From positions 1-64,000 of the forward strand of contig NZ_QXEC01000021.1 in assembly GCF_003583405.1 (NCBI RefSeq): 64,000 nucleotides of DNA, in the 5' to 3' direction. A program made the translations under genes and the position numbers. A model generated the notes under the pieces. It saw nothing but the letters and a program-made list of their open reading frames with translations. It searched no databases and was not told where the DNA came from. Below, in pieces: positions 8,656 to 16,657 of the stretch; the stretch's first letter is position 1, and each line of letters opens with the position of its first letter. Source of the DNA: Micromonospora radicis. Its GTDB lineage: Bacteria > Actinomycetota > Actinomycetes > Mycobacteriales > Micromonosporaceae.

Positions 8656-9653
8656 TGTCCGCACTCTCCGACCAGCTGATGACGATCACCACGCTGGTGT
8701 ACCTGCTGGCGATGATCGGCCACGCGGTCGAGTACGCCCTCGGCAACTCGCGGGCCCGGGCCGTGGCCGCGCCCGCCCGCGAACTGGTCGGTGCGGCGGT
8801 CGGCGCCGGCTCCACCCCGGCGACGCGGCGGGACGCGCCCGACCTGACGGCCGCCCGGCCCACGGTGGCCGCGACCTCGACCGAGCGCACCGCGCGGCGG
8901 GCCGAACTGGCCGGTCGGGTCGCCGTCGGGCTGACCGCGCTGGGCGCGGCGGCGCACCTGGCCGGGTTGGTCACCCGCGGTCTGGCCGCCGACCGGATGC
9001 CGTGGGGCAACATGTACGAGTTCGTGCTCACGGTCTCGTTCATCGGGGTCGCCGCCTGGCTGGTGGTGCTGGTGAAGGTGCCGTCGCTGCGCCGGCTCGG
9101 GCTCTTCCTGACCCTGGTGATGGTGCTGCTGGTGGCCACCGCAGAACTCGTGCTCTACACGCCGATCGTGCCGCTGGTGCCCGCGCTCAACTCGTACTGG
9201 TTCATCGTGCACGTGTCGACGATCGTGTTCGCCTCGGGACTCTTCCTGCTCGGTGTGGTGCCGGCGGCGGCGTACCTGATGCGGGCCGGTTACGAGCAGG
9301 GCAAACGTAGTTTCCCGTACACCCTGGCGAAGCGGCTGCCGGCGGCGGCCGGCCTGGAGCGGCTCACCTTCGTACTGCACGCCTTCTCGTTCCCGATCTT
9401 CACCTTCGCGGTGATCGCCGGGGCGATCTGGGCCGAGGCGGCCTGGGGTCGCCCGTGGGGCTGGGACCCGAAGGAGACCTGGGCCTTCATCTCCTGGGTG
9501 ATCTACGCGGGCTACCTGCACGCGCGGGCGACGCCGAGCGTGAAGCGCAACGTGGTCGCCTGGCTGGCCATCCTCGGCTTCCTGACCGTGCTGATGAACC
9601 TCTTCGGCGTGAACATCTTCTTCGAGGGCCTGCACTCCTACGGCGGCATCTGA
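8655..9653 (+). CDS. ccsB: C-type cytochrome biogenesis protein CcsB (CcsA/ResC type)
   Basis: The 332-residue membrane protein contains the haem-handling tryptophan-rich motif WGRPWGWDPKETWAF, flanked by conserved histidines in transmembrane helices, characteristic of the CcsA/ResC haem exporter-synthetase subunit. About eight membrane segments are seen. A hydrophilic stretch near residues 30-85 separates the first helix from the core. A GTG one codon earlier (8652) would give a four-base overlap with resB; the ATG at 8655 gives the one-base overlap used by the two preceding genes. The 3' end overlaps a small opposite-strand ORF by 16 bases. Confidence 0.93.
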   Translation: MSALSDQLMTITTLVYLLAMIGHAVEYALGNSRARAVAAPARELVGAAVGAGSTPATRRDAPDLTAARPTVAATSTERTARRAELAGRVAVGLTALGAAAHLAGLVTRGLAADRMPWGNMYEFVLTVSFIGVAAWLVVLVKVPSLRRLGLFLTLVMVLLVATAELVLYTPIVPLVPALNSYWFIVHVSTIVFASGLFLLGVVPAAAYLMRAGYEQGKRSFPYTLAKRLPAAAGLERLTFVLHAFSFPIFTFAVIAGAIWAEAAWGRPWGWDPKETWAFISWVIYAGYLHARATPSVKRNVVAWLAILGFLTVLMNLFGVNIFFEGLHSYGGI

Positions 9654-9853
9654 GCACACGTCGCGCGGCGTCGACTCAGCGTCTCGGCGACGCGCAAGGT
9701 GATCTGGTAGGCGACCTCCGGCACGTCGGCGAGTTCGATGCGTTCCGCGCGCAGCGCGATCTGCGCGTGCAACTCGCGGGCGATCGCGTCGCGCAGGCAG
9801 GTCTGTAGCGGCGAGAGCCCGTCCGGCTCGCCGACGACGTATGCATCCGACAT
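9638..9853 (-). CDS. Small hypothetical protein, 71 residues
   Basis: I do not recognise a family. The peptide starts at an ATG preceded by a GGTGGA ribosome-binding site and runs MSDAYVVGEPDGLSPLQTCL to a stop inside the 3' end of ccsB. It looks like one soluble alpha-helical protein: residues 13-64 alternate acidic, basic and aliphatic residues, with two likely helices (LQTCLRDAIARELHAQIALR and VPEVAYQITLRVAETLSRR). The longer upstream frame on this strand has no protein-like character, so this start is preferred. A perfect palindrome lies about 90 bases upstream of its start. Confidence 0.6.
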   Translation of the reverse strand: MSDAYVVGEPDGLSPLQTCLRDAIARELHAQIALRAERIELADVPEVAYQITLRVAETLSRRRATCAQMPP

Positions 9854-9941
9854 GCGTCCACCGTGCCGTTCCTGATGGGTTCGGGACAGAGCCAGTGAGA
9901 TTCGTCGCCGGCACTGCTCGCTCAACTGGCCGGTGTTGAGG

Positions 9942-9990
9942 AGATCTTGGACAGTTTCCGTTAGCGCGGAACGGCAAGTGTCCAAGATCT
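9942..9990. repeat. Palindromic repeat, variant of family A
   Basis: AGATCTTGGACA (9942-9953) and TGTCCAAGATCT (9979-9990) are perfect 12-base inverted repeats. A second inner pair, CCGTT/AACGG, extends the stem towards a short loop. It shares the GATCTTG(G/C)AC arm end with the copies at 2849, 11621 and 30980. It sits between the small opposite-strand ORF and mqnL and could be a terminator or a promoter-region element. Confidence 0.75.
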
Positions 9991-10127
9991 GGACTGGATG
10001 CTGCCGGGCAGTGCTCCGGGACGCACCGGGCAGGGCCGCCCGGGGCCGGAGGGGCGTGCGGTGTGCCACAGGGCGAGCGGGCACCCGGCGTGGGTGGGGC
10101 CGCCGGGTGTGGGGGAGACTTGCGGGC

Positions 10128-11588
10128 ATGGCGGCTCGTGGGTTCCCGTACACCGATCTGAAGGACTTCCTGGCGGCGCTGGAGCGCGAGGGCGAACTAC
10201 GCCGGGTCGACGTGCCGGTGGATCCGACGTTGGAAATCAGCGAGGTCGTCACCCGGACGGTCCGGGCCGGCGGTCCGGCGTTGCTCTTCGAGCGGCCCAC
10301 CCGGGGCGAGATGCCGGTGGCGATCAACCTCTTCGGCACCGAGAAGCGGACCGCGATGGCGCTCGGCGTCGAGTCGCTGGACGAGATCGGCAACCGGATC
10401 GGCGAGCTGCTCAAGCCGGAGCTGCCGGTGGGCTTCTCCGGCATGATGGGCGGCCTGGGCAAGGTCATGCAGCTCAAGTCTATGCCGCCGAAGAAGGTCA
10501 AGACCGCGCCCTGCCAGCAGGTGGTCTACCGGGGTGCCGACGTCGACCTGAACCGGCTGCCGGGCCTGCAGGTCTGGCCGGGCGACGGCGGGATCTTCCA
10601 CAACTTCGGGCTGACCCACACCAAGCACCCGGAGACCGGCAAGCGCAACCTCGGGCTGTACCGGCTCCAGCAGCACAGCCACAACACCCTCGGGATGCAC
10701 TGGCAGATCCACAAGAACTCCACCGCGCACCACGCCGTCGCCGAGCGGCTCGGCCAGCGCCTGCCGGTCGCCATCGCCATCGGCTGCGACCCGGTGGTCG
10801 CGTACGCGTCGAGCGCGCCGCTGCCCGCCGACATCGACGAGTACCTGTTCGCCGGGTTCCTGCGCGGTGAGCGGGTGGAGATGGTCGACTGCCTGACCGT
10901 GCCGTTGCAGGTGCCGGCGCACGCCCAGGTGGTGCTGGAGGGCTACCTGGAGCCGGGCGAGCGGCTGCCGGAGGGGCCGTTCGGTGACCACACCGGCTTC
11001 TACACGCCGGTGGAGCCCTTCCCGGTGCTGCACGTCGAGGCGATGACCATGCAGCGTGACCCGGTGTACCACTCGATCGTCACGTCGAAGCCGCCGCAGG
11101 AGGACCACGGCCTCGGCAAGGCCACCGAACGGATCTTCGCGCCGCTGCTCCGGTTCCTCATCCCGGACATCGTCGACTACGACCTGCCGTCCGCCGGGGT
11201 CTTCCACAACTGCGCGATCGTGTCGATCCGCAAGCGGTACCCGAAGCACGCGCAGAAGGTGATGAACGCGATCTGGGGCGCGCACATGATGTCGCTGACC
11301 AAGCTGATCGTGATCGTGGACGAGGACTGCGACGTGCACGACTACAACGAGGTCGCGTTCCGCGCCTTCGGTAACGTCGACTACGCCCGGGACCTGCTGC
11401 TCACCGAGGGGCCGGTGGACCACCTCGACCACTCGTCGTACCAGCAGTTCTGGGGTGGCAAGGCCGGCATCGACGCCACCCGCAAGCTGCCCAGCGAGGG
11501 CTACACCCGCGGCTGGCCCGAAGAGATGACCATGTCCCCCGAGGTGGTCTCCCTGGTCGACAAGCGCTGGAAGGAGTACGGCATCTGA
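10128..11588 (+). CDS. mqnL: UbiD-family prenylated-FMN decarboxylase of menaquinone biosynthesis (MqnL-type)
   Basis: The 486-residue protein is a full-length UbiD decarboxylase homologue. It starts MAARGFPYTDLKDFLAALE and contains the family blocks LPGLQVWPGDGGIF, PEGPFGDHTGFYTP and the acidic ERIFAPLLRFLIPDIVDYD region. In futalosine-pathway bacteria this enzyme is thought to decarboxylate the prenylated naphthoate intermediate, using prenylated FMN from the UbiX partner. Directly coupled mqnP, nearby ubiX, and mqnA, mqnC and mqnE in the window support that assignment over ubiquinone synthesis. The frame is open upstream of the chosen ATG, but homology starts here. Confidence 0.9.
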   Translation: MAARGFPYTDLKDFLAALEREGELRRVDVPVDPTLEISEVVTRTVRAGGPALLFERPTRGEMPVAINLFGTEKRTAMALGVESLDEIGNRIGELLKPELPVGFSGMMGGLGKVMQLKSMPPKKVKTAPCQQVVYRGADVDLNRLPGLQVWPGDGGIFHNFGLTHTKHPETGKRNLGLYRLQQHSHNTLGMHWQIHKNSTAHHAVAERLGQRLPVAIAIGCDPVVAYASSAPLPADIDEYLFAGFLRGERVEMVDCLTVPLQVPAHAQVVLEGYLEPGERLPEGPFGDHTGFYTPVEPFPVLHVEAMTMQRDPVYHSIVTSKPPQEDHGLGKATERIFAPLLRFLIPDIVDYDLPSAGVFHNCAIVSIRKRYPKHAQKVMNAIWGAHMMSLTKLIVIVDEDCDVHDYNEVAFRAFGNVDYARDLLLTEGPVDHLDHSSYQQFWGGKAGIDATRKLPSEGYTRGWPEEMTMSPEVVSLVDKRWKEYGI

Positions 11589-12571
11589 TGGCGACCACCC
11601 CCGACGCCGCCGATCCTCGTGATCTTGCACTTCCGGTCGCCGATTCGTCCACTTCGGCCAGCTCTGCCCCGACGGAAAGTGCAAGATCGCGGGGGCGGGT
11701 GGGGGCGTTCCTGCGGCTGGTGGCGATCGAGCACTCGGTGTTCGCGTTGCCGTTCGCCTTCCTGTCGGCGTTGACCGCGATGTCGGTTGCCGGGGGGCGG
11801 GTGCGGTGGATCGACCTGCTGCTGATCACCGTGGCGATGGTCGGGGCGCGTACCTTCGCGATGGCCGCGAACCGGATCCTGGACCGGCGGATCGACGCGC
11901 GCAACCCGCGTACGGCCAACCGGGAACTGGTCACCGGGGCGGTGAGCCTGCGGACGGCCTGGGTCGGCGCGGGCGTGGCGCTGGCCGTGTTCCTGGCCGC
12001 CGCCGCCCTGCTCAACCCGCTCTGCCTGGCCCTCGCGCCGCTCGCGGTGGTGCCGCTGGTGGTCTACCCGTACGGCAAGCGGTTCACCAACTGGCCGCAC
12101 GCCATCCTGGCCGTGGCCCAGATGGTCGGGCCGATCGGCGCCTGGCTGGCGGTCACCGGCACCTTCGCGGGCTCCGGGCCGGCCTGGCTGCTCGGCGCCG
12201 CCGTCGGCCTGTGGATCGGTGGCTTCGACCTGATCTACGCCTGCCAGGACGCCGAGGTGGACCGGAAGATCGGCGTGCACAGCGTGCCGGCCCGGTACGG
12301 GCTGCGGTTCGCGCTGCACGCCTCCACCGTCGCGCACGTGCTGACCTTCGCGCTGTTCCTGTGGTTCGGCGCGCTGGTCGGCTTCGGCTGGCTCTGGTGG
12401 ATCGGGCTGGTGCTGACCGCGGTCGCCTTCGGCTACCAGCACCTGGTGGTGACGCCGACCGACCTGAGCCGGGTCAACCGGGCGTTCTTCACCGCCAACG
12501 GCTTCGTCGGCATCGCCCTGTTCGCCTTCGCCCTGCTCGACCTGGTGATCCGGCTGGGCCTACGGCCCTGA
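11588..12571 (+). CDS. mqnP: UbiA-family prenyltransferase of the futalosine pathway (MqnP)
   Basis: This membrane enzyme is expected to attach the polyprenyl chain to 1,4-dihydroxy-6-naphthoate. Motifs are NRILDRRIDARNPRT (first Asp-rich region) and YACQDAEVDRKIG (second), with about eight or nine helices. The ATG at 11588 shares one base with the mqnL stop and gives 327 residues. Residues about 9-36 are then encoded by a palindromic repeat. A GTG at 11699 (VGAFLRLVAIEHS) would give a 290-residue protein starting where UbiA homology starts. Which start is used is unresolved; the palindrome is in frame without stops. The 3' end overlaps the convergent terpene synthase by 12 bases. Confidence 0.9.
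   Translation: MATTPDAADPRDLALPVADSSTSASSAPTESARSRGRVGAFLRLVAIEHSVFALPFAFLSALTAMSVAGGRVRWIDLLLITVAMVGARTFAMAANRILDRRIDARNPRTANRELVTGAVSLRTAWVGAGVALAVFLAAAALLNPLCLALAPLAVVPLVVYPYGKRFTNWPHAILAVAQMVGPIGAWLAVTGTFAGSGPAWLLGAAVGLWIGGFDLIYACQDAEVDRKIGVHSVPARYGLRFALHASTVAHVLTFALFLWFGALVGFGWLWWIGLVLTAVAFGYQHLVVTPTDLSRVNRAFFTANGFVGIALFAFALLDLVIRLGLRP
11621..11688. repeat. Dispersed palindromic repeat, family A, inside the 5' end of mqnP
   Basis: Arms GATCTTGCACTTCCGGTCG (11621-11639) and CGACGGAAAGTGCAAGATC (11670-11688) match as inverted repeats at 17 of 19 positions. The element begins 33 bases after the overlapping ATG of mqnP and contributes codons in frame. Confidence 0.85.
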
Positions 12572-13573
12572 GGCCCGGCTCCGCGGCTGGTGTGCCGTGT
12601 ACCGGGCGCTCTCCAGGGTCCAGTCGATGGTGCCGCGTACGGCGTGGGTGACCCCGTCGAGGTGGGCGGTGACGGCCTCGTCCAGCGCCGGGCCGAACGA
12701 CGGCACCGTGGCGCGCAGGGCGACGAACCGGCGCATCGACCGGTGCCAGCGCCGGGCCACCGACTCGACCGCGTCGGGCAGCGGAACCCGGCGTTCCGCG
12801 GCCACCGCCAGCACCAGGTTGTGCCCGCCGGAGGTGGTCGCGTCCCGCTCCAGCGAGGCCAGGTCGTTGTACCAGGAGAGCAGGTCGTTGCCGAGATCGC
12901 GGAGTCGGCGCAGCAGCGGGTGATGGTAGACCGGGTCGGGCAGCGCCCGGCCGTGGACGAACTCCACCAGCGGATACGCGACGTTCGCGGCCGAGGTGGC
13001 CCGGCGCAGCACGACGTACTCGGCGACGCCGGGCAGATGACCACCGGACTTGTTGGCCGCCTCCTGCCAGGTTCCGTCGAGGTGCTGGGCGACCGCGTCG
13101 GCGAACCGCAGCCGCCAGTGGGCTGGCATCCGGCGCTGCGGCTCGCGCCACGCGGTCGCCAACAGCCGGCGCAGCGGGCCGGCCAACCCCGCTCGCGGTT
13201 GCCCCGGGGCGTCGTCGCGGAGCAGCGCCAGCGCGCCGTCGCGCAGCGCGCTGATCTCGTCCAGGTCGAGTCGCCCCGGCCCGTCGCAGGCGTCGTCGAC
13301 CAGGAAGAACCAGGTGAACAGGGCGGACAGCACGCGGAGGTCGGCCGCGGTGGCATCCGGGTAGAGCCGTCCCGCGTAGCGGGCGAACCGGGCGCCGGCC
13401 AGTCGCGCCCGGGCCGGGTCGTCCAGCGGCAGACCGGCCTGCGGCAGCCAGTCGACCAGCCAGCGTTGGGTGTCGTCCGCGTACGGCGACAGCCGGGGCA
13501 CATACGGGCAGGCGGCGCCCAACTCCGACAGCACGGCACCAACGCGGGGCACCGGCAGGGTGTGTTCAGTCAT
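12560..13573 (-). CDS. Class I terpene synthase
   Basis: This 337-residue protein has the size of a bacterial class I terpene cyclase. The metal-binding aspartate motif DDACD is at residues 93-97, the second metal motif NDLLSWYND at 229-237 (Asp replacing the usual final Glu), and an RY pair sits near residue 328. Such enzymes ionise farnesyl, geranyl or geranylgeranyl diphosphate and cyclise it; the product cannot be predicted here. The ATG at 13573 has a GGGAGG site; an in-frame ATG at 13618 lacks one. It is inserted on the opposite strand between mqnP and ubiX, with no P450, methyltransferase or prenyl diphosphate synthase nearby. Confidence 0.9.
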   Translation of the reverse strand: MTEHTLPVPRVGAVLSELGAACPYVPRLSPYADDTQRWLVDWLPQAGLPLDDPARARLAGARFARYAGRLYPDATAADLRVLSALFTWFFLVDDACDGPGRLDLDEISALRDGALALLRDDAPGQPRAGLAGPLRRLLATAWREPQRRMPAHWRLRFADAVAQHLDGTWQEAANKSGGHLPGVAEYVVLRRATSAANVAYPLVEFVHGRALPDPVYHHPLLRRLRDLGNDLLSWYNDLASLERDATTSGGHNLVLAVAAERRVPLPDAVESVARRWHRSMRRFVALRATVPSFGPALDEAVTAHLDGVTHAVRGTIDWTLESARYTAHQPRSRASGP

Positions 13574-13734
13574 TCCGGATCCCTCCCGCGCCCACCGCTG
13601 CTCGCCCCAGGGCAGCATGGCAGCTCGCCCCGGCTCGCAGGTTCCGGCCGGACATCGCAGGAGTAACGACGCGGATCACGCCGACCCGGCGGGGTGCCCG
13701 ACCGGTGTCGACGGCGACCAGGCAGGCTGGAGGC

Positions 13735-14364
13735 ATGCGTGAACCTTGGGTGGTCGGGGTGTCCGGCGCGTCGGGTACGCCGTACGCGGCGGCGGTCGTA
13801 CGCGGGCTGCTCGACGCGGGCGAGTCGGTGGACCTGATCGTCTCCCGCGCCGCCCGGCTGACCGTGCTCGACGAGACCGGGCGGTCGTTCCGCGACGCGC
13901 ACTGGGCTGTGGATCTCGCTGCCTGGCTCGGCCGCGACCTCGCCGACGCGGACGTACGGCACTGGCCCGCCGGTGACCTGGCCGCCGGCCCGAGCAGCGG
14001 TTCCTACCCGGTACGCGGGATGGCGGTGGTCCCGGCCAGCACGGCCGCCTGCGCCGGCATCGCCATCGGCCTGTCCAAGGACCTGTTGCAGCGGGCCGCC
14101 GAGGTGAACCTCAAGGAGCGTCGCCGGGTGGTGGTGGTACCCCGCGAGACGCCGGTGACCCGCAGCCACCTGGAACACCTCATCGCGTTGCACGACGCCG
14201 GTGCGGTGGTACTGCCGGCCAGCCCCGGCTTCTACGGCGCGGGTGCCGCCGCAACCGCGGCGCAGCTGGTGGACTTCGTGGCGGGCAAGGTGCTCGACGC
14301 CCTCGGCGTGCCGCACACGCTGTTCCAGCGCTGGGCCGGAAAGTTGAACGCGGACCGGACCTGA
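13735..14364 (+). CDS. ubiX: UbiX-family flavin prenyltransferase
   Basis: The 209-residue protein is a flavin prenyltransferase, which joins dimethylallyl phosphate to reduced FMN to make the prenylated cofactor used by UbiD enzymes. VGVSGASGTPYAAAVV near the N-terminus is the FMN-binding signature, and VPRETPVTRSHLEHLI and the C-terminal Ala-rich helix are typical. The ATG at 13735 follows a GGAGG site; the frame extends 10 codons further back without support. It is the expected partner of the UbiD protein at 10128, although separated from it by mqnP and the terpene synthase. A strong hairpin overlaps its stop. Confidence 0.93.
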   Translation: MREPWVVGVSGASGTPYAAAVVRGLLDAGESVDLIVSRAARLTVLDETGRSFRDAHWAVDLAAWLGRDLADADVRHWPAGDLAAGPSSGSYPVRGMAVVPASTAACAGIAIGLSKDLLQRAAEVNLKERRRVVVVPRETPVTRSHLEHLIALHDAGAVVLPASPGFYGAGAAATAAQLVDFVAGKVLDALGVPHTLFQRWAGKLNADRT

Positions 14365-14379
14365 CGGCCGGTCCGCGTT
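14347..14379. terminator. Hairpin overlapping the ubiX stop codon
   Basis: AACGCGGACCGG (14347-14358) and CCGGTCCGCGTT (14368-14379) form a perfect 12-bp stem with a 9-base loop holding the ubiX TGA. The convergent BldC-like gene ends 15 bases further, so it may terminate both strands. Confidence 0.75.
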
Positions 14380-14393
14380 CTGATCCGCACCAC

Positions 14394-14660
14394 TCAGTAC
14401 ATGCCGGCGTTGGCCGGGCCCGGTCCGGTCGAAGCGGTCGGGCCCGCATTGCGCGGTCTACCCATCTCGTCCGCCTCTTCCAGCATGCCCTCCCCTTCGA
14501 GCAGGGCCCGTACCTCGGATTCTCGAAACCGGCGATGCCCTCCTGGAGTCCGGATGCTGCCGATCCGGCCCGCCGCCGCCCATCGCGTCACGGTCTTCGG
14601 GTCAACCCGAAACAGCGCGGCGACCTCACCCGGTGTCAGCAGGCGATCTCCAGTGTCCAC
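14394..14660 (-). CDS. bldC: BldC-family (MerR-like) transcriptional regulator
   Basis: Residues 6-58 contain a MerR-type winged helix-turn-helix closely resembling Streptomyces BldC: LLTPGEVAALFRVDPKTVTR, then WAAAGRIGSIRTPGGHRRFRE. Streptomyces BldC binds direct repeats cooperatively and holds back development. The GTG start at 14660 has a GAGGAGGGG ribosome-binding site; the longer frame upstream looks non-coding. With 88 residues it is slightly longer than the roughly 68-residue Streptomyces protein because of a Gly/Pro/Ala tail. It is divergent from the Lrp-family gene. Whether it is the orthologue or a paralogue needs a genome-wide comparison, so the symbol is provisional. Confidence 0.82.
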   Translation of the reverse strand: MDTGDRLLTPGEVAALFRVDPKTVTRWAAAGRIGSIRTPGGHRRFRESEVRALLEGEGMLEEADEMGRPRNAGPTASTGPGPANAGMY

Positions 14661-14929
14661 AGCCCCCTCCTCGCGTCGACGAAGCCCCCGGCTGAACACA
14701 CTGCCCCCGGCCGGTGCGAGCCCAGAGCCGTCATGAGGGACGTATGGCAATTACAGCACCAGCGACCTGGCCTGTCCGCCAAACGCGAAAAACGCACTGA
14801 GTGGGAAGTTAGTAAATGCTACCGGCGCCACGCCCTTCGAACCCTGGGTATGCGAACTGTCACGCTCCGCCATGCCTAACGGATGCCGGCGTCCGAGTGT
14901 TACGCGCCGACGACTAGGGTCTACAGTCC

Positions 14930-15388
14930 GTGGACGCCATCGACCTCGCCCTCGTGGACCTACTCCGCGGCAACGCCCGCCTGTCGTACGCCGAACTGGC
15001 CCGCCAGGTCGGCCTCTCCGCGCCAGCGGTGCACGAACGTGTCGGGAAGCTGGAATCCGGCGGGGTCATCCGGGCGTACCGGGCCGAGGTCGAGCCGGAG
15101 ACCATCGGGCTGGGCGTGACTGCGCTGATCGGCATCGTGGAGGACTCCGGCGCGGACACCGACGACGTGCTGGAGGCGTTCCGGGGCATCCCCGAGATCG
15201 AATCCTGCTACTTCATGGCCGGCGTCGAGTCGTTCCTGCTCAAGGCCCGGGTGGGCACCATCGCCGAGCTGGAGCAGCTGATCGTACGGCTGAACCGGAC
15301 ACCCGGCGTGGCCTCCACCCGGACCAGCATCGCCCTGTCGACCAAGTGGGAGAACCGCCCCCAGGCGGTGGCTCCGACCTCGTCGTGA
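14930..15388 (+). CDS. Lrp/AsnC-family transcriptional regulator
   Basis: The 152-residue protein has an N-terminal AsnC-type helix-turn-helix (DLALVDLLRGNARLSYAELA, with recognition helix SAPAVHERVGKLE) and a C-terminal RAM ligand-binding domain from about residue 65. These regulators typically sense amino acids as octamers. It begins at a GTG and ends 22 bases before the Cds1-like cysteine desulfhydrase gene on the same strand, so control of cysteine or sulfide metabolism is the simplest guess. The divergent neighbour is the BldC-like regulator. Confidence 0.92.
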   Translation: MDAIDLALVDLLRGNARLSYAELARQVGLSAPAVHERVGKLESGGVIRAYRAEVEPETIGLGVTALIGIVEDSGADTDDVLEAFRGIPEIESCYFMAGVESFLLKARVGTIAELEQLIVRLNRTPGVASTRTSIALSTKWENRPQAVAPTSS

Positions 15389-15410
15389 GTCGCTTGCTAG
15401 GTTTCCCGAC

Positions 15411-16502
15411 GTGACTCATCTCGACCGTTGCGACGAGGCGAGCCGCCGGTGGGTGACCGAGGCGATCGCGGCCGTCGAGGCGGATGCGAACCGGTCCGCC
15501 GACACCCACCTGCTGCCCTTCCCGCTGCCCCGGCACTGGGGCATCGACCTGTACCTGAAGGACGAGTCGGTGCACCCGACCGGGTCGCTGAAGCATCGAC
15601 TGGCCCGCTCGCTGTTCCTCTACGGGCTCTGCAACGGCTGGATCGGGCCGGAGACCACCGTCATCGAGGCGTCCTCCGGCTCGACGGCGGTCTCCGAGGC
15701 GTACTTCGCCCGGATGCTGGGGCTGCCCTTCGTCGCGGTGATGCCCGCCTCGACCTCGCCCGAGAAGATCGCCCAGATCGAGTTCCAGGGCGGTCGGTGC
15801 CACCTGGTCGAGGATCCGGCGAAGGTGGTCATCGAGGCACGCTGGCTCGCCGAGGACTCCGGCGGACACTTCATGGACCAGTTCACCTACGCCGAGCGGG
15901 CCACCGACTGGCGGGGCAACAACAACATCGCCGAGTCGATCTACGCGCAGCTCGCCCTGGAACGCCATCCCGTACCGGCCTGGATCGTGGTCGGTGCCGG
16001 CACCGGCGGCACCAGCGCCACCATCGGCCGGTACGCCCGCTACCAGCGACTGCCCACCAAGCTCTGCGTGGTCGACCCGGAGAACTCCGCGTTCTACCCG
16101 GCCTGGCAGGCGGCCGACTGGTCGGTACGCACCGGCCGGGGCTCGCGGATCGAGGGGATCGGCCGGCCCACCGTCGAGGCGTCGTTCGTACCCTCGGTGG
16201 TGGACCGGATGGTGCACGTGCCGGACGCCGCCTCGCTGGCCGCGATGCGGGCCGGCTCGGCGGTACTGGGACGACGGGTGGGCGGCTCGACCGGCACCAA
16301 CCTGTGGGGCGCGTTCGGGCTGATCGCCGAACTGCTGGCGGCCGGCCGGACCGGCTCGGTGGTAACCCTGATCTGCGACGCGGGCGACCGGTACGCCGAC
16401 ACGTACTACGCCGACGAGTGGGTGGCGGCACACGGCCTCGACCTGGCCCCGCACCTGGGCACCGTCGAGCGCTTCCTGGCCGACGGCAGCTGGCCGTCCT
16501 GA
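15411..16502 (+). CDS. PLP-dependent cysteine synthase-family protein, Cds1-like L-cysteine desulfhydrase
   Basis: This 363-residue fold type II PLP enzyme carries the cofactor lysine in PTGSLKHRLA (Lys61), the substrate loop ASSGSTAVSEAY and the phosphate-binding loop GAGTGGTSATIGRYAR. Length and overall pattern resemble mycobacterial Cds1, which degrades L-cysteine to pyruvate, ammonia and hydrogen sulfide, rather than biosynthetic CysK or CysM, which are about 310 residues. Assignment to Cds1 is by resemblance, so cysteine synthase activity is not excluded. The start is a GTG 22 bases after the Lrp-type regulator, suggesting a two-gene unit. Confidence 0.85.
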   Translation: MTHLDRCDEASRRWVTEAIAAVEADANRSADTHLLPFPLPRHWGIDLYLKDESVHPTGSLKHRLARSLFLYGLCNGWIGPETTVIEASSGSTAVSEAYFARMLGLPFVAVMPASTSPEKIAQIEFQGGRCHLVEDPAKVVIEARWLAEDSGGHFMDQFTYAERATDWRGNNNIAESIYAQLALERHPVPAWIVVGAGTGGTSATIGRYARYQRLPTKLCVVDPENSAFYPAWQAADWSVRTGRGSRIEGIGRPTVEASFVPSVVDRMVHVPDAASLAAMRAGSAVLGRRVGGSTGTNLWGAFGLIAELLAAGRTGSVVTLICDAGDRYADTYYADEWVAAHGLDLAPHLGTVERFLADGSWPS

Positions 16503-16657
16503 CCTCTCCGGCGCTGGTGGTGGCGGTCCGCACGGTGCGCCGCAGATCCTGGCCGAGGTGGCGGGGTTGCGGGCGGCCGGGTTGGTCGTCCCGGTGGTCT
16601 CGGCCGTCCTGATGGCCGTGGCTGTCGCGCGGCGGTGGTGGCCCGGGGGCGTGCCGC

